From positions 558,001-622,000 of the forward strand of contig NZ_JADJJX010000001.1 of the NCBI RefSeq assembly GCF_016706325.1: a DNA stretch of 64,000 bases, given 5' to 3'. Under the pieces are notes generated by a model. That model ran no database searches. It was not told the origin of the DNA and saw only the letters and a program-made list of their open reading frames with translations. Origin of the DNA: Methanothrix sp. (GTDB lineage Archaea; Halobacteriota; Methanosarcinia; Methanotrichales; Methanotrichaceae). A program made the position numbers and the translations under genes. Each line of letters begins with the position of its first letter. The stretch's first letter is position 1. Positions 52,118-61,557 of the stretch are shown here, one piece after another.

Positions 52118-53257
52118 TTAGAGACTCACATCCCCTTTATTTGAAGTCAATATATATATTAAAGCTGCACCAAATCCGTTAAGATCTCCTTCAGCAACTA
52201 TAAGGCCATTTTTTACAACTTCTCTATGAGGGCCAATGTCGAACGCAACGACAGATCTTCCACAAGCTTGAGCTTCGACTAAAGGCATATTAAATCCTTC
52301 TACTAAAGAACACGTAGCATAGACATCGCATGCAGCGTAATAACTCGGCAGCTCTTCATCAGCCACAAATCCAGCAAAAGAAACTCCTGGATCGCAATTT
52401 CTCATTAAACTTTCTGCATAGGGTTTATTGTAAGCCCTGCCTACAATAATTAGCTTTGCATTGGGGATTTTCATCTTTACGATTCTGAAAGCAGATATTA
52501 AAAAATGGATGTTCTTCGTTGGGGTTATTCGTCCAACAAAAAGAATTACAGGATCATCGAATTCAATATTGTACTTTTTCCGGATGTATGTTCCATCTAG
52601 ATTATTATTATTAAATCTACTATATTCAATTTCATCATAGACTACTATACTCTCAACGCCTTTTTCTTCCCTGAGCATGTCTTTCGAATGTTCGCTTATT
52701 GAGATAATGAAATTGAATGTTTTTATCTTTCTCCAATTAAATGGAGAAATAATCAGATTATAGAGCCGCTCTCTCAATGTCATTAAACGAGATTCGGTAA
52801 TATGATGATGCCAATAAATTATTTTAGATCCATGAAATAATTTCGCATAATAGGCTACATTTACTAATGTCTCCTGATGAACGATGATTAAATTTGTTGT
52901 TTTGAGTTTGGAGCTAAGCCTTATTGATTTCCAAAGGTTAAATGGGAATAATGCCCTATATAATATACTTAATTTAGATGTAGACGTTCCTGTGCAAGAT
53001 TCTATGATCTTAACGCTGAAGTCAGTGGGATGAATATCAGATTCAAATGTAAAGACAACCACAGAGTAGCCCATTGCTGTTAATTCCTTAGCCTGCAGTT
53101 CGGCTACTCTACTGGCCCCTTCAGATTTCAGGAAGAAAGAGATCAATATTGCAACCGTGTACAGAGACGCCTCCCCCGGAAGGATCATCTTAATCAATTC
53201 AGAAAATTGAAAATCGCCTTTGAAAAAAAGTTTTGATTCGCATTCAGGAACATTCAT
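52118..53257 (-). CDS. Glycosyltransferase family 4
   Basis: 379 residues. GT-B fold: the N-domain with ISFFLKSEGASRVAELQAKE, and the C-domain with ILFVGRITPTKNIHFLISAF, AKLIIVGRAYNKPYAESL, GFVADEELPSYYAACDVYAT and the donor-site EGFNMPLVEAQACGRSVVAF (E-x7-E). A retaining transferase of NDP-sugars for a surface glycan, cytoplasmic or membrane-peripheral. The first ~30 residues are atypical, so the true start may be Met24. Confidence 0.88.
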   Translation of the reverse strand: MNVPECESKLFFKGDFQFSELIKMILPGEASLYTVAILISFFLKSEGASRVAELQAKELTAMGYSVVVFTFESDIHPTDFSVKIIESCTGTSTSKLSILYRALFPFNLWKSIRLSSKLKTTNLIIVHQETLVNVAYYAKLFHGSKIIYWHHHITESRLMTLRERLYNLIISPFNWRKIKTFNFIISISEHSKDMLREEKGVESIVVYDEIEYSRFNNNNLDGTYIRKKYNIEFDDPVILFVGRITPTKNIHFLISAFRIVKMKIPNAKLIIVGRAYNKPYAESLMRNCDPGVSFAGFVADEELPSYYAACDVYATCSLVEGFNMPLVEAQACGRSVVAFDIGPHREVVKNGLIVAEGDLNGFGAALIYILTSNKGDVSL

Positions 53258-53528
53258 GGCTTTCTCGCCTCGCTAAATCAAACTGAGCATTGTTACCCCA
53301 CTCAAAATGAATGGGGTATGCTTCGGGCAGAGTACCCAGTTTCTCGGAAGTCAGAAATCATTATGCCTACGTTTCCCAAATCGGACTTCAGAAAGGACTC
53401 CACCCCTGATAATAACTCGCCAGTTTCATGGTTAGCATTTGGGCACAATCCAATTCTCTTTACCCTCATGTTGTTAGTGCCGTCATGATTAGCTTGTGAA
53501 CAGCAATTCTCTTGCAACTTGATCTATA

Positions 53529-54628
53529 CTATAAATAATCTAAATAATTTTTCCAATTTGCTTCAGAAAAATTATTTATAAATTCTTGTCTGCAATTCTG
53601 AGACATTATAGTTTGATTTGACAATATAAATTTAAGACCTGCTATCCATTCACTGACTGACGAACCCAAATTTACTAAATATCCTGTTTTCCCATGAGAA
53701 GCTACTTCAGAGATTCCACCTACATTTGTAGACAAAACTGGTGTTCCATACATAAATGAAGTTAATATAACAGAGCTTTGTGTTGAGACTTTATATGGAG
53801 CAATTGTCATAATGCTACGGCTTAGATTATCTCCAATTTCATAGTCGCTGATTCTCTCTTTAAAATATATTTCTAAATTCTTTTTAATATATTTTTTATC
53901 TCGAACCGGCTTTCGAGTAATTAAGAGATAATCTAGATCCAGATCTTGTGTATTATCTATTATTTTAAGAAAAGTTTCTGGAGATTTTGAAGGAACAGGT
54001 GGCCCTATAAAAGTTATATATCTTCTTTTTTCATTTCTATCATTATGTCCAAGGTCTTCATACATTAAAGGTATGAATATTACATTCCTTTTAAATTTTT
54101 TATATCTTTTTTTAAAAAGATTTCTCGCCACATTAGACGAAAGGACAACGGTATTCACATTATTTACTAATTTTTCTTGAAAAAATTCAAACGTATGTAG
54201 CCAATATTGGGATGCTCCTCCATAGATTTTTTTATTTTCAGCATACGGTTCCTGCATATGGTATATGTATTTGATCTTATTTCTTTGCGCTAGTTTAGCT
54301 AAATAATAATTTAAAAAAGGATGGAAATTATACATATAAATATAATCAGGTCTCTCACTTATAATTTTTTCCCTTAAAATTGCAACATTCCTTAAATCAA
54401 AACCATCCCGAATAGCAGAAAGGATATCGGTAGAATTACCAATAAAAATAGTATTTTTTTTTGGTGATCTGTTAGCATCCAATCATACTCCTTGCTAAAT
54501 AAATATCTAACAGAAAATCCTAATTTTTCGAGTTGATTGCCCAATGCGCAACAATGAGATTTGTAGATAGGGCTAAATTGAAAGCTTCCTATCCATATAG
54601 AAGACCCTCGTTCCATTTTATCCCTCAT
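53529..54628 (-). pseudogene. Glycosyltransferase family 4, frameshifted in a poly-A run
   Basis: The upstream frame (ATG 54628) gives SIWIGSFQFSPIYKSHCCAL and RYLFSKEYDWMLTDHQKK, the usual N-terminal strand-helix of a GT4. It loses frame in a run of nine A on the coding strand (54454-54462). The next frame starts NTIFIGNSTDILSAIRDGF and runs through YIYHMQEPYAENKKIYGG, YITFIGPPVPSKSPETFL, TSFMYGTPVLSTNVGGISEV and GKTGYLVNLG to 53529. Ten A would give one protein of about 366 residues. Very A+T-rich. Read error, decay and slippage all remain possible. Confidence 0.78.
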
Positions 54629-54956
54629 TTGATTTTGAGTATCTCGAAAATAGTTGTTCGTATTTTCCTTGCATCTGATTAGATAATGAGCTGACGTTAT
54701 TTAAATTATTTATGTTTTATATAACATTTTGCGTTTTCGAACTATCATTAAATGGGAGGAATTTTACATCCATTCAATTATATAATTAATATTAATTTAA
54801 TTATAATAATCAAAGTGTCAACATCTTATAAGTAAGGCATAATCCCTGCATAATTCACAACAAAATACCATCTAAGCCAAAAGGGCTCTTAATAGACCTA
54901 TCAGTCTTCCATAGCTTCCCTTGTTTTCCAGGGCATTTGTATCCAAGATTGCCACT
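54629..54956. other. A+T-rich gap between two glycosyltransferase genes
   Basis: About 330 bp with oligo-A/T tracts (ATTAATATTAATTTAATTAT near 54785). It probably contains the promoter for the frameshifted transferase. No gene or RNA recognised. Confidence 0.35.
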
Positions 54957-56321
54957 TTATGTGCCATGAGAATTCATACCTCCAAACGTATTCTTGCTGC
55001 TCGAAGAAATCGACCTCTCCGCCAAATCCTTATTTTCTGTAAGGGCGCGAAAAATCTCTTCGTATATGGATACGCTCTTTTCCACGTTCATGTTCTGCTC
55101 CAGGTACCTCCTGCCGTTGTTTCCCATTGCTTCACGAGCAGAAGCGTTATCCTTAAGGCGAAGAATAGCCGATCGCATTCCTTCAATATCTCCTGGATTT
55201 ACTACCACTGCACATTGTACGCGCTTCAGGATAATTGCAGTCTCGCTATTTTCCGGAACTAGTGCAATTATCGGCTTCCCAAATGCCATGAGGTTAATGG
55301 TCTTCCCTGGCAAACAAGGAGCTTGCATTCTACTATCAAGGGATAATAGCGAAATATCTGACGATTTTATGATATCGTAATATTTATCTCGCGATTGAAG
55401 TGGGAGCAATCTAACATTATTAATTTGTTCTTTAGAGATCTTATGCTCTAATATCTCTTTGCTGTTTCCGTCGCCTACTATACAGAAAACGATATCGTTG
55501 TATTCCTTTAGTTCTTTGGCGACTTCGAGAATTTGGTCTACATTTTGGAAATATGAAAGAATCCCAGCGTAAGAAATGAGAAATTTATCTTCGATCCCTT
55601 CTTCCTTTTTGAAATCATTTGTTGTTTGATGAGAATTGATGTCATTTAGATTTACAGCGTTATATATATGGCAGACTTTTTTTGGATCTGCCCCCCTCTG
55701 TGTAACAAATTCTATACCTCCTTCAGTAAGCACGGTAATGTAATCCGAATTCTTGTATGATTGTCTTTCTATATGTTCCATAATTCTTCGCACCAGAGGG
55801 TTTCTGATAATCCCAACATCTATAAGTTCTTGGGGATGAAAATCTTGATAATTCAAGATGGATGGTGTCCCATCATATTTCTTTATTTTTTTTGCAAAAT
55901 AATAAAGAGGTAATGGAGGTATATATATCAGGCTCAAATCAAATTTTCTCCCTATTTCAAGATATTTTTTAAAATACAACCTAGGAATTATGAAATGTTC
56001 GAGTCCTCGAATGACAATATTATCCCTGATAACCGGATACTTACATCGATGGATATTGATTCCATCAATTACTTCGTCTAGAGGTATATTTGGATCGATA
56101 CTATTTTCGGAAAGGTAATGCCCTCTGGGATAGGTCGTTATAACATCAACCTCATGACCTCTGTTAACAAAACATTTTGAAAGGTCATAGTATATGTGCG
56201 CCGCACTGCCAATTTCCGGAATGAAATTGGGCACAACAACGAGAATTTTTAGCGGTTTGAATTCAGATTTAGGTTTCTGATCAGCTAGGTTTTCCAACTT
56301 CTGTTTACCATCCTCAAGCAT
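54957..56321 (-). CDS. Glycosyltransferase family 4 (WbuB/WcaI-like)
   Basis: 454 residues. The N-domain starts KILVVVPNFIPEIGSAAHIY and has GHEVDVITTYPRGHYLSE. The C-domain has LISYAGILSYFQNVDQILEV, FCIVGDGNSKEILEHK, LLPLQSRDKYYDIIKSSDIS and the donor motif PCLPGKTINLMAFGKPIIAL. The GINIHR and PSILNYQDFHPQ segments match WbuB-type transferases that add amino-sugars such as fucosamine. The Ser-rich C-terminal tail is unstructured. The first ~22 residues may not be translated. Confidence 0.87.
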   Translation of the reverse strand: MLEDGKQKLENLADQKPKSEFKPLKILVVVPNFIPEIGSAAHIYYDLSKCFVNRGHEVDVITTYPRGHYLSENSIDPNIPLDEVIDGINIHRCKYPVIRDNIVIRGLEHFIIPRLYFKKYLEIGRKFDLSLIYIPPLPLYYFAKKIKKYDGTPSILNYQDFHPQELIDVGIIRNPLVRRIMEHIERQSYKNSDYITVLTEGGIEFVTQRGADPKKVCHIYNAVNLNDINSHQTTNDFKKEEGIEDKFLISYAGILSYFQNVDQILEVAKELKEYNDIVFCIVGDGNSKEILEHKISKEQINNVRLLPLQSRDKYYDIIKSSDISLLSLDSRMQAPCLPGKTINLMAFGKPIIALVPENSETAIILKRVQCAVVVNPGDIEGMRSAILRLKDNASAREAMGNNGRRYLEQNMNVEKSVSIYEEIFRALTENKDLAERSISSSSKNTFGGMNSHGT

Positions 56322-56609
56322 ACTATAACTTCCATGAGTGCGTTGAACCCAATACTTGCAGCCCTCATCTACAACGGGTGACGAGTATCATCGGGAGCAA
56401 TTTTTTAATGTAATTAATGCAGAATATATGATGAAGCGCTGACGGTCTCTTAGTTCCTCCGCCACCATGCGTCATTGCAGACCACCTCCAGCACCTTTCT
56501 TCATTTCTCCACAGTTCTTTCGAATCGATGCTCCACCAAGAGCCGCATCCTGGGCTAGGCTCTCCAGGTCCGGATGATCTAAGGCACAGATGATGTTAGC
56601 GGCGTCGCA
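56322..56609. other. Gap upstream of the WbuB-like gene
   Basis: About 290 bp. The minus strand between 56440 and 56590 has a G+C-rich tract with several stops that could be a decayed coding segment, but no family is identifiable. The boundary between A+T-rich and G+C-rich DNA falls here. Confidence 0.3.
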
Positions 56610-57608
56610 TTAGAATTCAGCTGCTTTCCGTATATCATCCAAATTATTCGTGAACCACTGATGAACGTTTTTCAGCCCATCCTCAAATTTCATCTCTGGC
56701 TGGTATCCCAGTATCCTCTTTGCCTTCTCCACCGACGATAGCAGCCTGCACTTCACATCCCAATTCCTTCTCTCAGCAAATACAATCCCCGCCTCATTCC
56801 CTGTAAGCTTGTTCACCATATTGGCCATATCAATTACCCTGTGCTCCCTGGCCGAGCCGAGATTGAAGGCCTCGCCGATTGCCTCCTCCACAACCCCCAT
56901 CGCCAGCAGTCCGCGGATTATGTCATCGACATAAGTCCAGTCCCGCGTCTCGGTCCCGTCGCCGGTAATCGGAAGCGGCTTGCCGTTCATGGCCCAGTAG
57001 AAGAAGTTTGGTATGACATTCCTGTACCTCCCAGGAACCTCCCCCGGCCCGAAGACGTTGAAGAACCTGGCATTGACCGTCGGCATGCCGTACAGGTTAT
57101 GGAAGTAATTGGTGTAAAGCTCTCCGATCAGCTTTGTGACCTGATAGGGCGTGTGCAGGCTGATGGAGGTATCATGCTCCTCAAAGGGCATCACGGAATC
57201 AAGGCCATAGACCCCGCAGCCTGAAGAGGAGTAGACGAAGCGCTTGATATCCACAAGCTGAGCATACTCCAGCACCTTCAAAATTCCCATGCCATTAACC
57301 ATGAGATCGATCTCAGGATTATCTACTGAGTTCTGATTGGCAAAGTGAGCCGCCAGATGGAAGACGTACTCTGGCTTCTCCTTGAAAACGCGCTTCAGCA
57401 TCTCATCGTCCAGGATGCTCCCCTTCACGAACATGATGTTCTTGGCCTTGGGAATATTCCACTCGTAAGAGGAGGAGAGGTCGTCCAAGATTATTACCTT
57501 CTCAGCGTTCAGCTCAGAGAGCTTCCGGCAAAGGTTTCCGCCTATTGCTCCCGCCCCGCCGGTGACAAGAATTGTCTTTCCATCATAATCTGAGTAAATG
57601 TCTTTCAT
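56610..57608 (-). CDS. NAD-dependent epimerase/dehydratase (nucleotide-sugar)
   Basis: 332 residues. ILVTGGAGAIGGNLCRKLSE binds NAD. HLAAHFANQNSVDNPEIDL, YSSSGCGVYGLDS, catalytic TPYQVTKLIGELYTNYF, ARFFNVFGPGEVPGRYRNVI and GDGTETRDWTYVDDIIRGLL follow. The pattern fits UDP-glucose/GlcNAc epimerases or UDP-glucuronate decarboxylase-like SDRs. It probably forms a unit with the following epimerase gene on the same strand. G+C-rich, unlike the adjacent transferases. Confidence 0.87.
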   Translation of the reverse strand: MKDIYSDYDGKTILVTGGAGAIGGNLCRKLSELNAEKVIILDDLSSSYEWNIPKAKNIMFVKGSILDDEMLKRVFKEKPEYVFHLAAHFANQNSVDNPEIDLMVNGMGILKVLEYAQLVDIKRFVYSSSGCGVYGLDSVMPFEEHDTSISLHTPYQVTKLIGELYTNYFHNLYGMPTVNARFFNVFGPGEVPGRYRNVIPNFFYWAMNGKPLPITGDGTETRDWTYVDDIIRGLLAMGVVEEAIGEAFNLGSAREHRVIDMANMVNKLTGNEAGIVFAERRNWDVKCRLLSSVEKAKRILGYQPEMKFEDGLKNVHQWFTNNLDDIRKAAEF

Positions 57609-57795
57609 TTATCGATCCCACTTACAATCTGTTGCAGTTATGTCAGCCATTCTGTACGTTTTTTTTTGGTTTGAGTCTGCATTGCGCTAATTTTGTTCAG
57701 CCAACTTGCGCAGAATAATAAACCATAAAGCTCACGAAGAGCACAAAGTCTGCACCAAAGCCCTGCTCCTCTGTGGTTAACGTTGGCAAAGGGCT

Positions 57796-58731
57796 CTAAA
57801 TCCTGTAGTACCACTTCATCCATTCCACAGTTCGCTTGATCCCTTCTTCCGGCGGGTATTTCGGATCATGCTTCAGATCCCACACGGACTTGGAGAAGTC
57901 CATAGTCTTGATCTTGGTGGTGAAGGGCTCGGCCTCTTTGTAGGTGACAAGGGTTTCATCCCTTCCCACCGCCCTCAGAATCAGGTCTGAGTACTCCTTG
58001 ATGTCCCGCTCCCACTCCTGGCGCCCGCCCACGTTGTAGGCCTCCCCAGGAATGAAGTTGTCCACGATATTGGCAAAGGTCCGGGCAGTATCCTCCACAT
58101 AATCAATTATCCTCTTGTGGCCCTTGAAAACGGTGTAAGGCTTGTTGAAGAGAGCGTGATAGATGAATTTGGGAATGAACCCCCGGTATGGATTGTAGTG
58201 CTCATGCGGGCCGTAGCAGTTCACCGGCCGGACCCGGACGGTCTGGGTGCCGAACATCTTGGCCGAGTTCATGCACATCAGCTCCCCCGCCCACTTGGTG
58301 ATGGCGTAATCGTTCATCTGGTAGGTGTCTTTTATGGGATTGTTGATCATCACATCCTCAGACATGATGCCCTCGTAATCTCCGTAGACCTCAGCACTGG
58401 AGAAGAAGATCATCCGGAATTTCAATTTCTCCTGCAGGCGGAGAATGTGCTTTGTGCCCATCACATTGGTCTGCCACAGATTCTCATAGTAATCCTCACC
58501 ATTCCAGCGCCCGTACTCGGCAGCCAGGTGATAGACGTAATCGAACTTATGCTGGTCGAAAACCTTCTCCAACTGCCGGTAGTTCCTGACATCACCCCGG
58601 ATGTAGTCTTCCCGGTCGGTATTGTAAAGGTCCAGGGCCGTTACCTCATGACCCCGGCTCTTAAGCTCATTTACCAGATTAGTGCCGATAAATCCTGCAC
58701 CGCCAGTTACTAGTATCTTCCGAGTATTCAT
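57796..58731 (-). CDS. NAD-dependent dehydratase/epimerase (dTDP-glucose 4,6-dehydratase-like)
   Basis: 311 residues. ILVTGGAGFIGTNLVNELKS, HLAAEYGRWNGEDYYENLWQ, FFSSAEVYGDYEGI, catalytic DYAITKWAGELMCMNSAKMF, VRVRPVNCYGPHEHYNPYRG and HKRIIDYVEDTARTFANIVD. The EYGRWNGED segment is characteristic of a subgroup of SDR sugar dehydratases whose product is not known to me. It probably makes a deoxy-sugar for the surface glycan. Preceded by a ~200-bp gap before the repeat mosaic. Confidence 0.85.
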   Translation of the reverse strand: MNTRKILVTGGAGFIGTNLVNELKSRGHEVTALDLYNTDREDYIRGDVRNYRQLEKVFDQHKFDYVYHLAAEYGRWNGEDYYENLWQTNVMGTKHILRLQEKLKFRMIFFSSAEVYGDYEGIMSEDVMINNPIKDTYQMNDYAITKWAGELMCMNSAKMFGTQTVRVRPVNCYGPHEHYNPYRGFIPKFIYHALFNKPYTVFKGHKRIIDYVEDTARTFANIVDNFIPGEAYNVGGRQEWERDIKEYSDLILRAVGRDETLVTYKEAEPFTTKIKTMDFSKSVWDLKHDPKYPPEEGIKRTVEWMKWYYRI

Positions 58732-58995
58732 ATAAAAGCTCCACGAATTATAATCATGAGATGTTTATCAAGCTTGTCCGAAGTTCTGTTGGCTATCACG
58801 AACTCAATTGACCTTTGCAGGCCTTTGCGATCTCTTGCCTTTGTGATTGAATTCCGTTGGCTGAATGAAAAAAAACGTTAACTTTCGATAATCTGTATAA
58901 CTTTATTGCCAGTGTTCCTATCTCCAAATAGACTCTTCCATCCTTCATCCGCTCCGAGCATCTGCCTGGCGCCGCCTATAATCTGCGCTAACCGG

Positions 58996-59125
58996 CCCCC
59001 GCCAGCACATTTGCCCCCCTACCTCGATCTTTTCTGGCCTCTCTGTGTTATCCCGCAAGGTCACGCCGGGCATGCCAGGGATGCAGGCCTCCTCCTGCAC
59101 TCCACCCGAACCGGCCAGGGCCAGG
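58996..59125 (-). pseudogene. wecB 3'-region fragment 1
   Basis: The minus strand reads SGGVQEEACIPGMPGVTLRD and NTERPEKIEVGG, the late UDP-GlcNAc 2-epimerase block, and goes out of frame at a G-run (QMCWRG instead of ANVLAG). No N-terminal half is present. It runs into the ~200-bp repeat copy A. The rest of 58732-58995 shows nothing recognisable. Confidence 0.75.
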
Positions 59126-59308
59126 CCCTGATACCAGCCTCCCACCCCCGGAGCCCGAGCGGCACCGGTGGGCCGGACGCCCTCATCGCTACGGGATGAA
59201 AAGAAAGGAGCACAGAACTCTCTGTCTCCTTGTGCCTCTGTATTTCGCTGGACTGAAGCACAGAGAAGATAATTTATGTCTGATCTTACAGATAAAAATT
59301 CAGCGAAG
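59108..59308. repeat. ~200-bp repeat, copy A
   Basis: Runs from GAACCGGCCAGGGCCAGG to TTCAGCGAAG. It includes the conserved block GCACAGAGAAGATAATTTAT and a G+C-rich first half. It lies between a wecB fragment and the 3' end of an acylphosphatase-coiled-coil gene. Copies B, C and D match it throughout with scattered substitutions. Confidence 0.85.
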
Positions 59309-59311
59309 AGC

Positions 59312-60007
59312 CTAGATTATACCTTTCGCTTTAAGGGCAGACTTAACCTCGGCCATGTCGCTCTTCAACTCGACAATGCCCGTTTCAAGTGCCCGATCCA
59401 TCTTCCGGTTCACATTTTTGACTTCGATAATAAGATCATCCTGCTTGCTGAGCATCTGGTCCATCTTGCCGCTCAGGTTCTCATTCATGCTTATGACTTC
59501 ATCAAGAAGCTCATCCTGCTTGCTAAGCATCTGATCCTGCTTGATGAGCATCTGATCCTGCTTGCTTAGCATCTGATCCTGCTTGCTGAGCATCTGATCC
59601 ATCTTGCCGCCCAGGTTCTCATTCATCTGGTCCATCTTTCCGCCCAGGTTCTCGTTCATCTTATTGACGGCAGAGATAAGCTCTTTTAGGTAGCCTGCCG
59701 CTGTGTCCAACCTTGTGTCGGTCTCCCCTTTTGCCACCAGCTTGCCGAACGAATTGAACTCGCCGCTTGCAGGAGAGTAGCTCTTTTCTATGGATGAGAC
59801 ATAGATCAGGGCATTCTTTATATCTATTGCATCCTCGAACCACTTGAGCTTTTCATCTTCGCCCTCAGCTATGATCTTCACACTGCCGTCCTTCAGATTC
59901 TCTATCATGCCCTTCAGGCCAAGAGCATTGGCTATATCGACTACCCTGGCTCGATATCCGACCTCCTGGACCTTCCCGGAGACGTATGCTGTGAACCTCA
60001 TCGTCAT
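59312..60007 (-). CDS. Acylphosphatase domain fused to a heptad-repeat coiled coil, copy 1
   Basis: 231 residues. Residues 1-90 are an acylphosphatase: FTAYVSGKVQEVGYRARVVD keeps the phosphate loop and catalytic Arg, and MIENLKDGSVKIIAEGE keeps the catalytic Asn. Acylphosphatases hydrolyse carboxyl-phosphate bonds. From residue 110 the chain is coiled coil with repeats of QMLSKQD (five such heptads) and NENLGGKMD units, ending in VELKSDMAEVKSALKAKGII. The tail likely oligomerises. The start is 30 nt after the wecB stop, so they form an operon. Not secreted. Confidence 0.82.
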   Translation of the reverse strand: MTMRFTAYVSGKVQEVGYRARVVDIANALGLKGMIENLKDGSVKIIAEGEDEKLKWFEDAIDIKNALIYVSSIEKSYSPASGEFNSFGKLVAKGETDTRLDTAAGYLKELISAVNKMNENLGGKMDQMNENLGGKMDQMLSKQDQMLSKQDQMLIKQDQMLSKQDELLDEVISMNENLSGKMDQMLSKQDDLIIEVKNVNRKMDRALETGIVELKSDMAEVKSALKAKGII

Positions 60008-60036
60008 CTACAATCTCACGCTCTTTGTATTTGGCT

Positions 60037-61114
60037 TTATCTATGAAGGCGCAGATGTTCGATTATGCTCTCACCTGCCCGGCCATCCCCAAACGGGCTC
60101 CTCCACCCGCCCCCCTGCTGCATCATCAGCTTTGCCTTCTTCATCATCTGATGACCATCCGCCCCCGCCAGCACATTGGCCCCCACCTCGATCGTCTCCG
60201 GCCTCTCTGTGTTATCCCGCAGGGTCACGCAGGGCACGCCCAGGATGCATGCCTCCTCCTGCACCCCACCCGAATCGGTCAGGGCCAGCCGGGCGCTGGC
60301 CTCCAGTTGCAGGAATTCCAGGAACCCCAGCGGCTCAATGGCTCTGATGCCACCGAACTCGAAACCCGAAGCTCTCCGCCATCTTCCTTGTCCTGGGGTG
60401 TACCGGGAAGATCACCGGCAGGCCGAACTCGGATTCGAGCATCTCCAGACCCCGGATGATCTCGCCCAGTCGCTCCCTGCTGTCCACGTTCTCCTGCCTG
60501 TGAGAGGTGGCCAGGAAATATCTCTTGGGCTCAAGATCCAGGTCGGCCAGGACGTTGACCTTCCTCATGGCGATCTCCAGATTCTGATAGACGGAATCCA
60601 CAATGGTGTTGCCGGTGATGTGGATCTTCTCACCGGCAATGCCCTCTTTAAGCAGGTTGGCCTTGGAGTTCTCAGTGGGAGCAAAACAATAATCAGATAT
60701 ATGGTCCGCCACCACCCGGTTGATCTCCTCGGGCATACTGCGGTCGTAGCTGCGCAGGCCCGCTTCCACATGCCCCACCTTGATGTGCAGCTTGGAGGCA
60801 ACAAGGGCCCCGGCCATCACAGTATTGGTGTCCCCCTGCACCAGGACCACATCGGGCCGCTCTGCCAATAGCACCTTCTCCAGGCCCGCCATTATCCGCC
60901 CGGTCTGCTCACCGTGATTGCCGGAGCCTACATCTAAATTATGATCCGGCTGAGGCAGCTCCAGCTGCTCGAAGAATATCCGGTCCATGTGGTAGGAGTA
61001 GTGCTGGCCAGTGTGGATGATGCTGAAGTCCAGGCATCGGCGCTGGCACTCGCGGATCACCGGAGCCATCTTGATGATCTCCGGCCGGGTCCCGAGGATA
61101 ATTGCAATGATCAC
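60037..61114 (-). pseudogene. wecB: UDP-N-acetylglucosamine 2-epimerase WecB, one frameshift
   Basis: The non-hydrolysing epimerase converts UDP-GlcNAc to UDP-ManNAc for surface glycans. GTG 61114 starts VIIAIILGTRPEIIKMAPVI. Then come HTGQHYSYHMDRIFFEQLEL, VLVQGDTNTVMAGALVAS, VGHVEAGLRSYDRSMPEEIN and FLATSHRQENVDSRERLGEI. After MAESFGF the frame changes near 60360-60366 (TTT, one T too many); the other frame resumes EFGGIRAIEPLGFLEFL and ends with TDSGGVQEEACILGVPCVTL and the C-terminal helices at 60037. Total 359 codons, full length. The upstream in-frame extension to 61279 is not coding. Confidence 0.85.
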
Positions 61115-61352
61115 GGGTAGATCGCCGCCTTTTGGATGCTTGATAATCGGGAGAAGATTTGGTGCGGTCTTGGTGCCCTTTGTGAGCTTTGCGGTCTGTA
61201 TTCGTCGCAGATCTGACCTCGCTTTGATCGGGCTGCCATAGAAGGGCTTCAACCACAAAAAGCGCAAAGGTCTCAGCAAAGGTACGAGTCTTCTTTTTCA
61301 CTGCCGATGGGAGGGCACGCCCAAGATGCAGGCCTCCTCCTGCACCCCTCCT

Positions 61353-61554
61353 GAACCGGCCAGGGCCAGGCCCTGATGCTGGACTCCCATCCCCGGAGCC
61401 CGAGCGGCCCCGGTGGGCCGGACGCCCTAATCGCTACGGGATGAAAAGAAAGAAGCGCAGAACTCTCTGTACCCTTGTGCCTCTCTGTTTTCGCCGGGCT
61501 GAAGCACAGAGAAGATAATTTATGTCTGATCTTACAGATGAAAATTCAGCGAAG
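61353..61554. repeat. ~200-bp repeat, copy B
   Basis: Same repeat as copy A, joined on its left to a short wecB fragment (about 61312-61352, EEACILGVP on the minus strand) and on its right to the 3' end of the second acylphosphatase gene. Confidence 0.85.
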
Positions 61555-61557
61555 AGC

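Noticed and set aside
53302..53517. Minus ORF of 71 codons between two glycosyltransferases
   Set aside because: No SD and no recognised family; it might be an IS fragment but nothing supports it.
59431..59640. 21-bp repeats read as a CRISPR or satellite
   Set aside because: They are in frame within a coiled-coil gene and encode heptads; there are no spacers.
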